Shown piece after piece: positions 53,222 through 63,312 of a DNA stretch of 64,000 nt; position 1 is the stretch's first letter, and each line of letters starts with the position of its first letter. The notes beneath the pieces were generated by a model that ran no database searches, had not been told where the DNA came from, and was given only the letters and a program-made list of their open reading frames with translations. The position numbers and the translations under genes were made by a program. This DNA is from Ahaetulla prasina (taxonomy: Eukaryota > Chordata > Lepidosauria > Squamata > Colubridae). The stretch lies in the NCBI RefSeq assembly GCF_028640845.1, contig NC_080546.1, positions 84,496,257-84,560,256 on the forward strand, written 5' to 3'.

Positions 53222-53449
53222 ACCATGAAGTCCCCATGCCAAGGTTTAATAAAATCTTTGGGGCTGTTGTTGTTTTGCTGGGTGCTTTTGCACAGAATCT
53301 ATGGAAAGTGCTTACCCTTGGGGCATCTCTGCTGTTGTTATTAAGCAACTCCTGACAGCTCGTAAGAGGCTTGGGTATCACCTTATTTGGCCTGTATGCT
53401 TTTTATGTTATGCTTTTAAATCTGTTTGCTTAAGGAGATCTGGTGGCAT

Positions 53450-53740
53450 AGTGCAAAGAGGGAAGAGAAGAGCAACAAAGATGATTAGCGGGCTGTAAGC
53501 TAAAATATATGAAGAACGGTTGCAGGAATTGGGTATGTCTAGTCTAGTGAAAAGAAGGACTAGCATGATAGCAGTCTTCCAGTATTTGAGGGGCTGCCAC
53601 AAAGAAGAGAATAGGTTGGCCCCCTCTTCTTTGTGGCAGCCCCTCAAACATTTAAACACTGCTATCATGTCACCTCAGTCCTTTTTACTAGACTAGACAT
53701 ACCCAATTTTTGCAACCGTTCTTCATATGTTACATTATAA
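53450..53740. mobile_element. CR1 fold-back (plus copy then minus copy)
   Basis: A plus-strand CR1 segment (GAAGAGCAACAAAGATGATT to CCACAAAGAAGAG) is followed after 14 nt by a minus-strand copy of the same region. The inner arms 53585-53609 and 53624-53648 are perfectly complementary over 25 bp, and pairing continues with mismatches for about 110 nt. Confidence 0.9.
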
Positions 53741-53744
53741 ATAG

Positions 53745-54335
53745 TGTTGTGGCCCGCCAGCATTCAGTGGAGCTGGTGGCAGACTCGGACAGTGAGGAGG
53801 TTGGGAAGGAACATGGGCCAGTCCTGGAGTCTGGGAAAGGCTCTGATGAGAGCTCTGCATCAGAGGCAGAGATGGGGCCAGGGCCATCTGACAGTTATCA
53901 GCTGCCTTCGGAGTTGGACATCAGTGAGGCAGAAGAGCAGCTGGAGCCTGCTCCCCGTGTGCATATGCACAGAGCTTTCAGGAGAAGGGAACAGCTAAGG
54001 AACAAGGGTCGACTCAGGAGTAAAGCCACAATTAGACAGAGAATGGCCCCTCCCATAGGGAATAAAGAGGAGCGAAGGGGGAGTGGAGTTTGCAGTTCAC
54101 TTAACTGGTTCATGAGTCTCAGAGACTTCTTGCCAAGTTTTGAAGATATCGGCCTGGCAGCTCTCCAAGTCAGATAAGGTCTGTGACTGTCAATTCTCTC
54201 TTGAAAGACTTTGCTGGATGTGAATGAGAGGAATTCACAGTATCTTAATAAAAAGGGTTGTTTGTCGGGACGAGAAGTCTGCTTCGTGCTCTTGGGAAGC
54301 CTCGATATCCCAATATTCCATGACTGGAATAATCC
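53745..54335 (+). mobile_element. LTR, TGTTGTGG family
   Basis: Starts TGTTGTGGCCCGCC. It shares GAGGCAGAAGAGCAG, GAATGGCCCCTCCCATA and AATAAAAAGGG (near 54248) with the copies at 7955 and 41521. A possible 4-bp duplication ATAG (53741-53744, 54336-54339) follows a CCA end. Weakly supported. Confidence 0.68.
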
Positions 54336-54692
54336 AATAGTAGATAATTACCTATACATTTTTATATAACTGCTTTTCTTATCTTAATTCTTTTCTTTAA
54401 CTTACAGAAATAAAGGACACTTTGAAGAAATGGTTTTTGTCTTTACCGTTATTTGCAGTTCGATACATTAAGAGTGTGGGTCTTGTTCCGTGAGCTTAGA
54501 ATCACGTATGCAAATAAAACCATATAAAAAGGTCCACACTAAATGCTATAAAGGACAAAAGCAACAAGTCCAAAGACAGAATTCAACGTTTGGAGTTTGC
54601 ATAAATAAAGTTATTTGGCTTCCCATAACCAGTTAATGAAATTGAAGTTCACCAGCCCCCTCCTTATGTGGGTTTCTCTGCATTAATTAAAA
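54336..54692. other. Single-copy stretch, no gene seen
   Basis: Nothing recognised. Confidence 0.4.
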
Positions 54693-55470
54693 AAAATATT
54701 TATTTATTTATTTATTTAATCAAATTTTTATACCGCCCTATCTCCCGAAGGACTCAGGGCGGTTTACAGCCCGATAAAAATACAAATATAATACAAGATA
54801 AAACACTAATTAAAAAACTTATTTAAATAGGCCAAAATTTAAAATTACAATTAAAATTATAAAACCCCATTAAAATTAAATTTAAAATTAAAATCCTAGT
54901 CCAGTCCTGCACAAATAAATAGATGTGTTTTAAGCTCGCGGCTGAAGGTTCGAAGATCAGGAAGTTGACGGAGTCCTGGGGGAAGTTCATTCCAGATGGT
55001 GGGAGCCTCCACAGAGAAGGCCCTTGCCCTGGGTGTCGCCACTCGGCACTGCCTGGCAGACGGCACCCTAAGGAGTCCCTCCCTGTGAGAGCGCACGGGT
55101 CGTTGGGAGGCAATCAGTGGCAGCAGATGGTCCCGTAAGTAGCCCGGCCCTAAGCCATGAAGCGCTTTGAAGATAGTTACCAAAACTTGAAGTGCACCCG
55201 GAAGGCCACAGGCAGCCAGTGCAGTCTGTGCAGGAGTGGTGTCACATGGGAACCACGTGGGGCTCCCTCTATCACCCGCGCAGCCGCATTCTGAACTAAC
55301 TGGAGCCTCCGGGTGCTCCTCAAGGGAAGCCCCATGTAGAGAGCATTGCAGTAATCCAGGCGAGATGTCACGAGAGCATGAGTGACCGTGCGTAGGGCAT
55401 CCCGGTCCAGGAAGGGGCGCAACTGGCGAACCAGGCGAACCTGGTAAAAAGCTCTCCTGGAGACGGCCGT
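54693..55470 (-). mobile_element. L2-clade LINE 3' end
   Basis: (ATTT)n tail at 54694-54720, hairpin complement ACCGCCCTATCTCCCGAAGG, then a minus-strand coding remnant in two frames: TSRLDYCNALYMGLPLRSTR and LHWLPVAFRVHFK in one, LHGLGPGYLRDHLLP and RAFSVEAPTIWNELPP in the other. A frameshift near 55180 separates them. Confidence 0.92.
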
Positions 55471-55635
55471 TCTTATTAGGTTCTTAATGGAGGAATTTAA
55501 TCAAATGTGGTTTTAGCAGGATTTTTAAGACACACACAGAGGGAGAAAAAATATTGTTCTCTCTAATGGAAAACAGATCAATTCTTTTTAAAATGCTTTT
55601 AAAAAGTTCATTACACAGTGAGCCAGATGTTCATG

Positions 55636-55755
55636 TTGTATCTTGTAAATGTTGTACCTTGATGAAGGTATCTTTTCTTTTATGTACACTGAGAGCATAT
55701 GCACCAAGACAAATTCCTTGTGTGTCCAATCACACTTGGCCAATAAAAATTCTAT
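55636..55755 (+). mobile_element. L2/L3-like LINE 3' terminus
   Basis: GTAAATGTTGTACCTTGATG to CACTTGGCCAATAAAAATTC with only one tail unit. Confidence 0.88.
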
Positions 55756-56131
55756 TCATGTTAGGTTTGTTTTTTTTTTGTCCACCTATCAACTCCTCTG
55801 CAAAGACCTGGGATAGGCAAATGTTGTTTGATAATTTTAAAGATATCATCCCAGGTTATAAGCTGTTCCAAGTAAAGCTGCCTTTCGTAATTGACTGATG
55901 GTGATTTTGTCAATGCCGATGGTGCTCAAGTGGTTATCGTCATTGTAAAGCCATTCTGCCTAAGAGCAAAAGATTATTATTATTATTATTTCCTATTTCT
56001 TCGCAAATCCAGAATCGGACAACTGTTTTAGAATATCAGGGCCCAGTAGGATTGCAACGGGGCAGTTTTTGAAGTCTAAGTAAAAGGGAAAACCTTTTAT
56101 TTGCTATTCATATCAGTCTGCAGGCTTTGTT
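55756..56131. other. Single-copy stretch, no gene seen
   Basis: Nothing recognised beyond a short (ATT)n near 55977. Confidence 0.4.
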
Positions 56132-56835
56132 CAAGGGGTGCTATTCAGCCGGTTCGGACTGGTTCACCTGAACCGGTAGTGTCGTGTCCCACTCCTCTGC
56201 TGACGGCTGGGTCCGGGAAATCCGAATCAGGCTTGCCTCTGTAGCTCTGCCCAAAGTCCTAGCAAAGTCCTCAGAGCAGGCAGGAGACCAGTAAGTGACT
56301 TCAGCAAGATAAGTTCGACTTTTGCCTGACTCAGAGACTGCCAGAAAGTAGCTCCTTTATATAGGCCATGGGGTGTGGCTCCATGACTCAGCACTCATTA
56401 AGGCCTGCCCCTCCCTTCCCTCTGTTGCCTCCGCCTCTCCAATCTTCTGATGCGAGGGTCACTCCAATCAGCTGTTCTTGGGAGTAAACCCTCCTCAGGC
56501 TCACCTGCTGTGGAGGAGGGGGAGGGGTCTAGCTGCTCCGTTTGCCTGGGCATGGAGTCAGGGCTGGGGCAGGGAGATGCTCCTTCTTCTGCAGTTTGTG
56601 GGGGCATGGAGCCAGGACTTGGGCAGGGAGGCATACATTCCTCAGTGTTGGGGAGCAGGTAAGAAGGCCCCGGCTGCTCTGAGGGCGGGCAAGACACAAC
56701 AGGTAGTGGAAATCGCAGGTGTGCCTGTTCACTCATCCCAGCTCTATGCCATCCTATTTAGGCATGTTTTTGAGGCCGGGCGCAGCAAAGTGCACGCACA
56801 AAAGGCCGGGTGTGCGCAGGGTGAAATGGTATGTC
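56132..56835. mobile_element. hAT MITE interrupted by an LTR
   Basis: Left end CAAGGGGTGCTATTCAGCCG. hAT sequence resumes at 56702 with TGGAAATCGCAGGTGTGCC and shares the GGATGGCATAGAGCTGGG stretch (opposite strand) with the fragment at 18944. The right end is cut off by further LTR sequence. Confidence 0.65.
56180..56701 (-). mobile_element. Solo LTR with perfect 5-bp TSD inside the hAT MITE
   Basis: A 522-bp LTR on the minus strand, TGTTGTGTCTTGCCC to GGGACACGACA, flanked by GGTAG at 56175-56179 and 56702-56706. TATA box complement CCTTTATATAGG at 56355-56366. Same family as LTR A and B at 35.5-36.6 kb. Confidence 0.9.
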
Positions 56836-57457
56836 ATGCCCCTGCCGGAGTCTGAATCTGAAGGGGAAGAGGAACGGCTGACAGAGAGTGAGAGAGTGGA
56901 TCCATTGGCTGTGGAAAAAACTGAGTAATTTTCGTCGCTGCCTCAGGTCAATCCAAGATTGATCCTCAGCAGCTGGAGCCTGAGGCATTGCCAGGGAGGA
57001 GGAGGGTCCGGGAGAGGAAGGCCTTGTCGACTCCTCCTCCTGGCCTGCAGCTGGAACCTGGGGCGGTGCCAGAGAGGAAGGTCCTGGAGAGGAAGGCCTT
57101 GTTGGCTTCTCCACATCACTCCACACACATCACCTTGGGCCGGTTTAGCTCACGCTGGTAAAGCCTGTTATTAAGAACACAGTAGCCTGCAATTACTGCA
57201 GGTTCGAGCCCGGCCCAAGGTTGACTCAGCCTTCCATCCTTTATAAGGTAGGTAAAATGAGGACCCAGATTGTTGGGGGGGCAATAAGTTGACTTTGTAA
57301 AAATATACAAATAGAATGAGACTATTGCCTTATACACTGTAAGCCGCCCTGAGTCTTCGGAGAAGGGCGGGGTATAAATGTAAACAAAAAAAAAAAAACT
57401 CTCAGAGTCATCCTCCTCCATGAGGACAGGCTCGGGGGCCAGAGTCACAACACTCCA
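56836..57457 (-). mobile_element. LTR-like sequence, minus strand, split by a SINE
   Basis: On the minus strand it starts TGTTGTGACTCTGGCCCCC at about 57454. It has duplicated CCTTCCTCTCC.GGACC units and a CTTGGATTGACCTGAGGCAG segment comparable to the LTR at 14302. The 3' border near 56836 is unclear and may be a second, opposing fragment. Confidence 0.5.
57137..57399 (+). mobile_element. tRNA-derived SINE family 2
   Basis: Clear Pol III boxes: TAGCTCACGCTGG (box A) and GGTTCGAGCCC (box B), then core, hairpin GCCGCCCTGAGTCTTCGGAG with AAGGGCGG, and an A12 tail. The best preserved head of this family. Confidence 0.92.
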
Positions 57458-58079
57458 GGCCGGAGAGTTGAAAGGGACACTGGGGGCACAATTGGTGATA
57501 ATAAAGGGACTCATATCAGTTCTTTGGCTGTGTTGCCTTTGTGTCACGTCCTGGGTCATCACAGGTAGCCACATAATGAGAAACCCATTGCTGCTTTGTT
57601 CCTTCCGGCATGGGATCAATGGTGTTTGTTTGGGTCCAAAGATAAAAGTGATATCCTAACAGGATGGCGATGCTATAAATCTGGTCAACTGCCGAAGTAC
57701 TTACTTTCTTTTCTTTTTTTTATTAAAAAGTTTTACAAAAATTTTTACCCATACATCCCCTTCTCCTCCCACCAACCCACACCCTTCCCCTTCCCCCCTC
57801 CCACCTTCACCCAGTCCCTCCAACCCCCTCCCCTAGACTTCCCAGAGCAATATACTTGAACAGAGTTCAAGCTCTGTTCTTTGTGATGGTGTGGGCTTAT
57901 TCATGCCAATTTTTTTGGCAACAACAGTGGAGTAGTTTTAACACTGCTGTCATCTTCTGTACATCCCAGTCTCGGAGTACAATTCTGGCATGTCCCATTA
58001 GCTGCTGTCTGATTATTAATCAGTCCCAACCCTTCTTAGCATCTTAGAGTCAATCAAGCTAGATACTGCTTCCTAACAT
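57458..58079. other. Single-copy stretch with a C/T-rich segment
   Basis: No gene. 57700-57850 is T-rich then very C-rich (CCCTTCCCCTTCCCCCCTCC), possibly an old retroelement tail. The rest is unclassified. Confidence 0.4.
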
Positions 58080-58575
58080 CTATTTAATTATTTTATTTGT
58101 TTTTATTTATTTAGTTAGTTTGTCAACCATGTACAAGATCAACAGGTATAAGTATAAACATGATTATGAGAACACGAAATGAGTACAAATAAATGGGGGC
58201 AGTAGGACAGGGACGGTAGGCACCCTGGTGTGCTCAGGCATGCCCCCTTACTGACCTCTTAGGAATGGGCTGAGGTCCATGGTTAGACAGTCTAAGGTTA
58301 AAGTTATGGGGGTTTGAGGATGTAACAACAGAGTCAGGTAGGGCATTCCAGGCACTGACCACTCTGTTGCTGAAGTTGCATTTTCCGCAGTCAAGTTTGG
58401 AGCAGTTTACCTTAAGTTTGTGTCTATTGTTTGCCCATGTATTATTGCAATTGAAGCTGAAGTAGCCATCAACAGGTCGAACATTGTAGCAAACAATTTT
58501 GTCTACTATACTTAGGTCAGACTGTAGGTGGCGCAGTTCCAGATTGTTCAAGTCCACGGCCTCTCTGAGATGGAG
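58080..58575 (-). mobile_element. TTTA-tailed LINE, 3' part
   Basis: Minus strand: an open segment of 117 residues with LDCGKCNFSNRVVSAWNALP, DSVVTSSNPHNFNLRLS, and an upstream SVVDK-like SIVDKIVCYNVRPVDGYFSF. TATTTA-rich tail at 58085-58110. Confidence 0.85.
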
Positions 58576-58844
58576 TACCGACAGCAAGTGAAGTTCAGTA
58601 TCCTGTTTGCAGCTCCGGAAACAAGGTAAAATAGGGCAACTATTTTGACAATAATTACAAAAGGGGGAAAAACAAGATCGGGACAGGAGGACAAACCTGC
58701 CAGGAGATGGGATATTTCCTCTTCTATTCGCCTCCTCCAGGTTTCAAGCTGAATTACATTATGGGACTCCAAGAACAAATGTCTGTATTATGACAGTATT
58801 CTTGTTGGGGATCACAAAATGGCAAACCAAGATTAAAATAATTT

Positions 58845-59068
58845 CCTCCTCCTCCTCCTCCTCCTCCTCCTCCTCCTCCTCCTCCTTTTTTTTCTTCATC
58901 TCTTCTTCTTTTCTTCTTCATCTCTTCTTCTTCATCTTCTTCATCATCATCTCTTCTTCTTTCCTTCTTCATCTTTTCTTCTTCTTCATCTCTTCTTCAT
59001 CTTCTTCTTCTCTTCTTTTTCATCATCATCATCTCCTCCTCCTCCTCCTCCTCCTCCTCCTCCTCCCC
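58845..59068. repeat. (CCT)n(CTT)n(CAT)n(CCT)n trinucleotide array
   Basis: CCT units, a long CTT/CAT mix, then CCT again. About 220 bp, mostly pyrimidine. Confidence 0.97.
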
Positions 59069-59380
59069 AGCAAAAAATTAAATTCTCCATGCTATTTCTG
59101 GACCAAAAACAAATGATACAGAATTCCAACCAGATTTTCTTAGAGAATGATGCCATTTTGGCTTAGAAAACTGCTTTTGAAACAATTTTAGTTTGTTTAA
59201 CCTTGGATACAAACATGTCTGGTTGGATGAGCAAGCATTGGGTGAAGGCAAAATGAAAGAAATAAAGCCACTTCTACTGCTTTCAAGTACATCAAGGCAA
59301 TAATATACAATATTGGAATTGGACCATAGTTTACCTAAACTAATTTTATTTAATCAAGAGCAACTTGGGAATCCATTTTC
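59069..59380. other. Single-copy stretch, no gene seen
   Basis: Nothing recognised. Confidence 0.4.
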
Positions 59381-59660
59381 ACTCTGCTAAACAAATAATT
59401 CCTTCAACACTGTCAAACTATTTACTAAATCTGCACTATTATTAATCTTCTCATCGTTCCCATCACCAATCTCTTTCCACTTATGACTGTATGACTGTAA
59501 CTTTGTTGCTGGCAATCCTTATGATTTATATTGATATATTGACCACCATTTGTGTTGTAAATGTTGTACCTTGATGAACGTATCTTTTCTTTTATGTACA
59601 CTGAGAGCCTATGCACCAAGACAAATTCCTTGTGTGTCCAATCACACTTGGCCAATAAAA
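59381..59660 (+). mobile_element. L2/L3-like LINE 3' UTR
   Basis: CTGCTAAACAAATAATTCC to CACTTGGCCAATAAAAATTC, close to the other copies (for example 34713). Confidence 0.92.
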
Positions 59661-59755
59661 ATTCTATTCTATTCTATTCTATTCTATTCTATTCTATTCT
59701 ATTCTATTCTATTCTATTCTATTCTATTCTATTCTATTCTATTCTATTCTTTTCT
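59661..59755. repeat. (ATTCT)n array
   Basis: About 18 units at the LINE 3' end. Confidence 0.97.
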
Positions 59756-59839
59756 TTTAAAAAAATCATCCACAGCATACCTTGCTAAAATCTAAGAGAA
59801 ATCTTTCCCTATCATAAAATATCAAATAACGGCATGATA

Positions 59840-60310
59840 GAATTAAGAACTGAGGAATTGAACTAAGGAGAAACTTCCTAACGGTGAGAACAATTAAGCA
59901 GTGGAACGGCTTGCCTTCAGTAGAATAGAATAGAATAAAGAGTTGGAAGGGACCTTGGAGGTCTTCTAGTCCAACCCACTGTTCAGGCAGGAAACCCTAT
60001 ACTCTTTTCAGACAAATGGTTATCCAATCTCTTCTTAAAAACTTCCAGTGTTGGAGCATTCACAACTTATGGAGGCAAGTCGTTCCACTGATCAATTGTT
60101 CTGTCAGGAAATTTCTTCTTTGTTCTAAATTGCTTCTTTCCTTGATTAGTTTCGACCCATTGCTTCCATCCAGTAGTAGTGGGTCCTTCATCACTGGAGA
60201 TTTTCAAGAAGAGACTGTCTGAAATATTGTCTGAAATATTATAGGGTCTCCTGCTCAAGCAGGGGGTTAGACTAGAATATCTCCAAGATCCCTTCCCAAC
60301 TCTGTTATTC
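59840..60310. mobile_element. CR1 copy interrupted by an opposite-strand CR1
   Basis: Plus-strand CR1 at 59848-59930 and 60169-60310. Between them lies a minus-strand CR1 tail (59931-60168) that begins with a GAATA-repeat tail and AGAGTTGGAAGGGACC. The two plus pieces are neighbouring parts of one CR1. Confidence 0.85.
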
Positions 60311-60329
60311 TGTGTTCTATATTATTACC

Positions 60330-61005
60330 TCTATATTGTTACCTCTCGCCTAGACTACTGCAATGCTCTCTACATGGGGCTCCCCTTGAAGAGCACCCGG
60401 AGGCTCCAGTTGGTCCAGAATGCAGCTGCGCGGATGATAGAGGGAGCTGCTCATGGCTCCCATATAACACCTCTCCTGCGCAGGCTGCACTGGCTACCTG
60501 TGGTCTTCCGGGTGCACTTCAAGGTGTTGGTTACCACCTTTAAAGCGCTCCATGGCTTAGGACCAGGGTACTTACAGGACCGCCTACTGCCACCGTTTGC
60601 CTCTCACCGACCCGTACGCTCTCACAGGGAGGGAGTCCTCAGGGTGTTGTCAGCCAAGCAATGCCGGCTGGTGGCCCCCAGGGGAAGGGCCTTCTCTGTG
60701 GGGGCTCCCACCCTCTGGAACGAACTTCTCCCAGGACTTCGACAACTTCCTGACCTTCAGACCTTCCGCTGCGAGCTGAAGACGTATCTATTCTTCCACG
60801 CAGGACTGGCATAGAATTTTTAGAATTTTATTATTGGGTTTTAAATTTTAATGGGTTTTATGGTTTTTAAATGTATTTTTAAATCGGGGCCAAATTGAAT
60901 AAGTTTTTTAATTATTGATTTTATTTGTATTGCATTTATTTACTGTTGTTTTTACTTGGCTGTGAACCGCCCTGAGTCCTTCGGGAGAAGGGCGGTATAA
61001 AAATT
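60330..61005 (+). mobile_element. L2-clade LINE 3' end
   Basis: Open for about 155 codons up to 60812: SRLDYCNALYMGLPL, RLQLVQNAAARMIEGAAHG, LHWLPVVFRVHFKVLVTT, ALHGLGPGYLQDRLL, RAFSVGAPTLWNELLPG. The 3' hairpin CCGCCCTGAGTCCTTCGGG with AAGGGCGG lies at 60968-60996. The cleanest L2 C-terminus in plus orientation. Confidence 0.94.
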
Positions 61006-61007
61006 AA

Positions 61008-61096
<89 letters not shown>
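61006..61096. repeat. (ATT)n tail of the L2 copy
   Basis: About 29 uninterrupted ATT units directly after the hairpin and TATAAAAATTAAA. Confidence 0.97.
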
Positions 61097-61098
<2 letters not shown>

Positions 61099-62024
61099 CC
61101 AACTGTAGCTTTTTCCATTACTCATTTGAAGGGAGATGAAAATGTTTAGCAGAGGGGAGAAATGCAGGCTGCCCAATATAGACAATTATGGTTTTCACAT
61201 TTACATTCTGCATGGTTTGACCCTGGCAGCTGAATAGATAGTTAATTTGTGTTCTGGATACTAAATAAGCTTTCACAATAAGGCTACTCGCTCACCTTAC
61301 GCACCAAAACCATTAAGAATTAAATATTCTTTTATGAGCAGATTATCTATTGTTAGTCACTGTTTTCAAGGAGAGAGATTTGTTAACTGTCGAATTATTG
61401 CCTAAATTTGTTCCTGAAAATAAATTTCCATTAGGGTTTTTTTGGGGGGGGTGGGGGGGCATTGCGGTGGTGGAAGTTGATTTCTGATTCCTGGCAATTG
61501 CAACTTTGCAAAAAAAAAGGTAAGGAAGAGATAGGAAAACAGAAAAGAATAAAAAAGAATGCAAAGAAGTAGCATTCAATATTCTTCATACAGTACAATT
61601 CTATTTTAATTGCTCTCTTTAAAGTTACATCCTCTATTTTAGCTCTCCCTCAAAGCTGTAAAAGTCCAGTTGCCTTTAAAAAAAAACAAAACAACCAACT
61701 ACAAACATTTTTGAAACAACCATCGACCTGGATGAATGAGAATCTCCATAGATATAAAAGCCATAAATTGCATTTCTTAAAACCCTTTTATGCAAAAAGT
61801 TTCCATTCATTTAAAATTGTTTTCTTTGTGTAGTCATAATCTTGTTGCAGGAATCATACACTGATATCACCTTCCATGATATGTTTCTAACTGCGTCTCC
61901 ATCAATCCTAAAATGAAAAGTTCTCGTTTCAATTGTATATTAATCTTTAATATCCTCTGTATCAGTATACTGTATGTATTTGAATCCAATCTTTTAAAGT
62001 TTTAATTCCCCTTCACTAACTGCT
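61097..62024. other. Single-copy stretch, no gene seen
   Basis: No exon or family recognised over 930 bp. AT-rich with short homopolymers near 61436 and 61680. Confidence 0.45.
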
Positions 62025-62605
62025 GATTCAGTTCTACAGAGGAATTATTGCACCTCTATAACTGTCTGGTTCGGTTCTGCAACCCAACAAGAAAAACACA
62101 GACTTCAGAGGATAATTAGAACTACAGAAAAAATAATTGCTACCAACCTGCCTTCCATTGAGGACCTGTATATTGCACGAATCAAGAAGAGGGCCGTGAA
62201 AATATTTACAGACCCCTCGCATCCTGGACATAAACTGTTTCAACTCCTACCCTCAAAATGATGCTATAGAGCACTGCACACCAGAACAACTAGACACAAG
62301 AACAGTTTTTTCCCGAAGGCCATCACTCTGCTAAACAAATAATTCCATCAACACTGTCAAACTATTTACTGAATCTGCACTACTATTAATCCACTCATAG
62401 TTCCCATCACCAATCTCTTTCCATTTATGACTGTATGACTATAACTTGTTGCTGGCAATCCTTATGATTTATATTGATATATTGACCATCAATTGTGTTG
62501 TAAATGTTGTACCTTGATGAACGTATCTTTTCTTTTATGTACACTGAAAGCATATGCACCAAGACAAATTCCTTGTGTGTCCAATCACACTTGGCCAATA
62601 AAAAA
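62025..62605 (+). mobile_element. L2/L3-like LINE 3' end, most complete copy
   Basis: Begins in RT coding sequence (QFYRGI region, then a CTGTCTGGTTCGGTTCTGC block) and continues through the full 3' UTR: TTGAGGACCTGTATATTGCA, the tract near GACTGTATGACT, the ACACTGAAAGC box and CACTTGGCCAATAAA. Coding frames carry stops. Confidence 0.93.
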
Positions 62606-62690
62606 TTCTATTCTATTCTATTCTATTCTATTCTATTCTATTCTATTCTATTCTATTCTATTCTATTCTATTCTATTCTATTCTATTCAG
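62606..62690. repeat. (ATTCT)n array
   Basis: About 16 units following the LINE 3' end. Confidence 0.97.
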
Positions 62691-62794
62691 CATGATAAAA
62701 AATCCCTTCAAGTTGTTCACATTGGAAACATATATTTGAGGTTCCGTTCTAGCTACTTTGTCTGGTGTTATGTGCCTCGATCATCCATCTGTTT

Positions 62795-62860
62795 GTTTAG
62801 CTGTCTCTGTCTATCATCTATCATCTGTCCATCTGTCTCTGTCATCTATCACCATCTCTG

Positions 62861-62941
<81 letters not shown>

Positions 62942-63111
62942 ATTTATCTATCTATTTATCATCTATCTATCACCTATCATTTACATCTATCTCTGTCTGT
63001 CTGTCATTTATCATTATCTATTTTCTCTCTCGCTCTGTCTCCCTTCCTCCCTCCCTCTTCCCTCCCCCCTTTCTATCTCTATTCATCTATCCTCCATCCA
63101 TCCATCCATCC

Positions 63112-63165
<54 letters not shown>

Positions 63166-63228
63166 CATCCATTCATCTATCATCTATCTATTTATCCATC
63201 CATCAATACATCCATCCATTCATCTATC

Positions 63229-63281
<53 letters not shown>

Positions 63282-63312
63282 CCTATCTTCTATCTATCTC
63301 TTATCTCTGTCT
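62795..63312. repeat. TATC (Bkm-type) array
   Basis: Long TATC runs (62862-62942, 63112-63166, 63229-63281) with CATC/CTGT/CCTT spacers. Complement of GATA satellite. Confidence 0.97.

Noticed and set aside
57137..57220. Possible tRNA gene (clear A and B boxes)
   Set aside because: The sequence continues into the SINE core, L2-like hairpin and A tail, no full cloverleaf is present, and other copies exist in the window.
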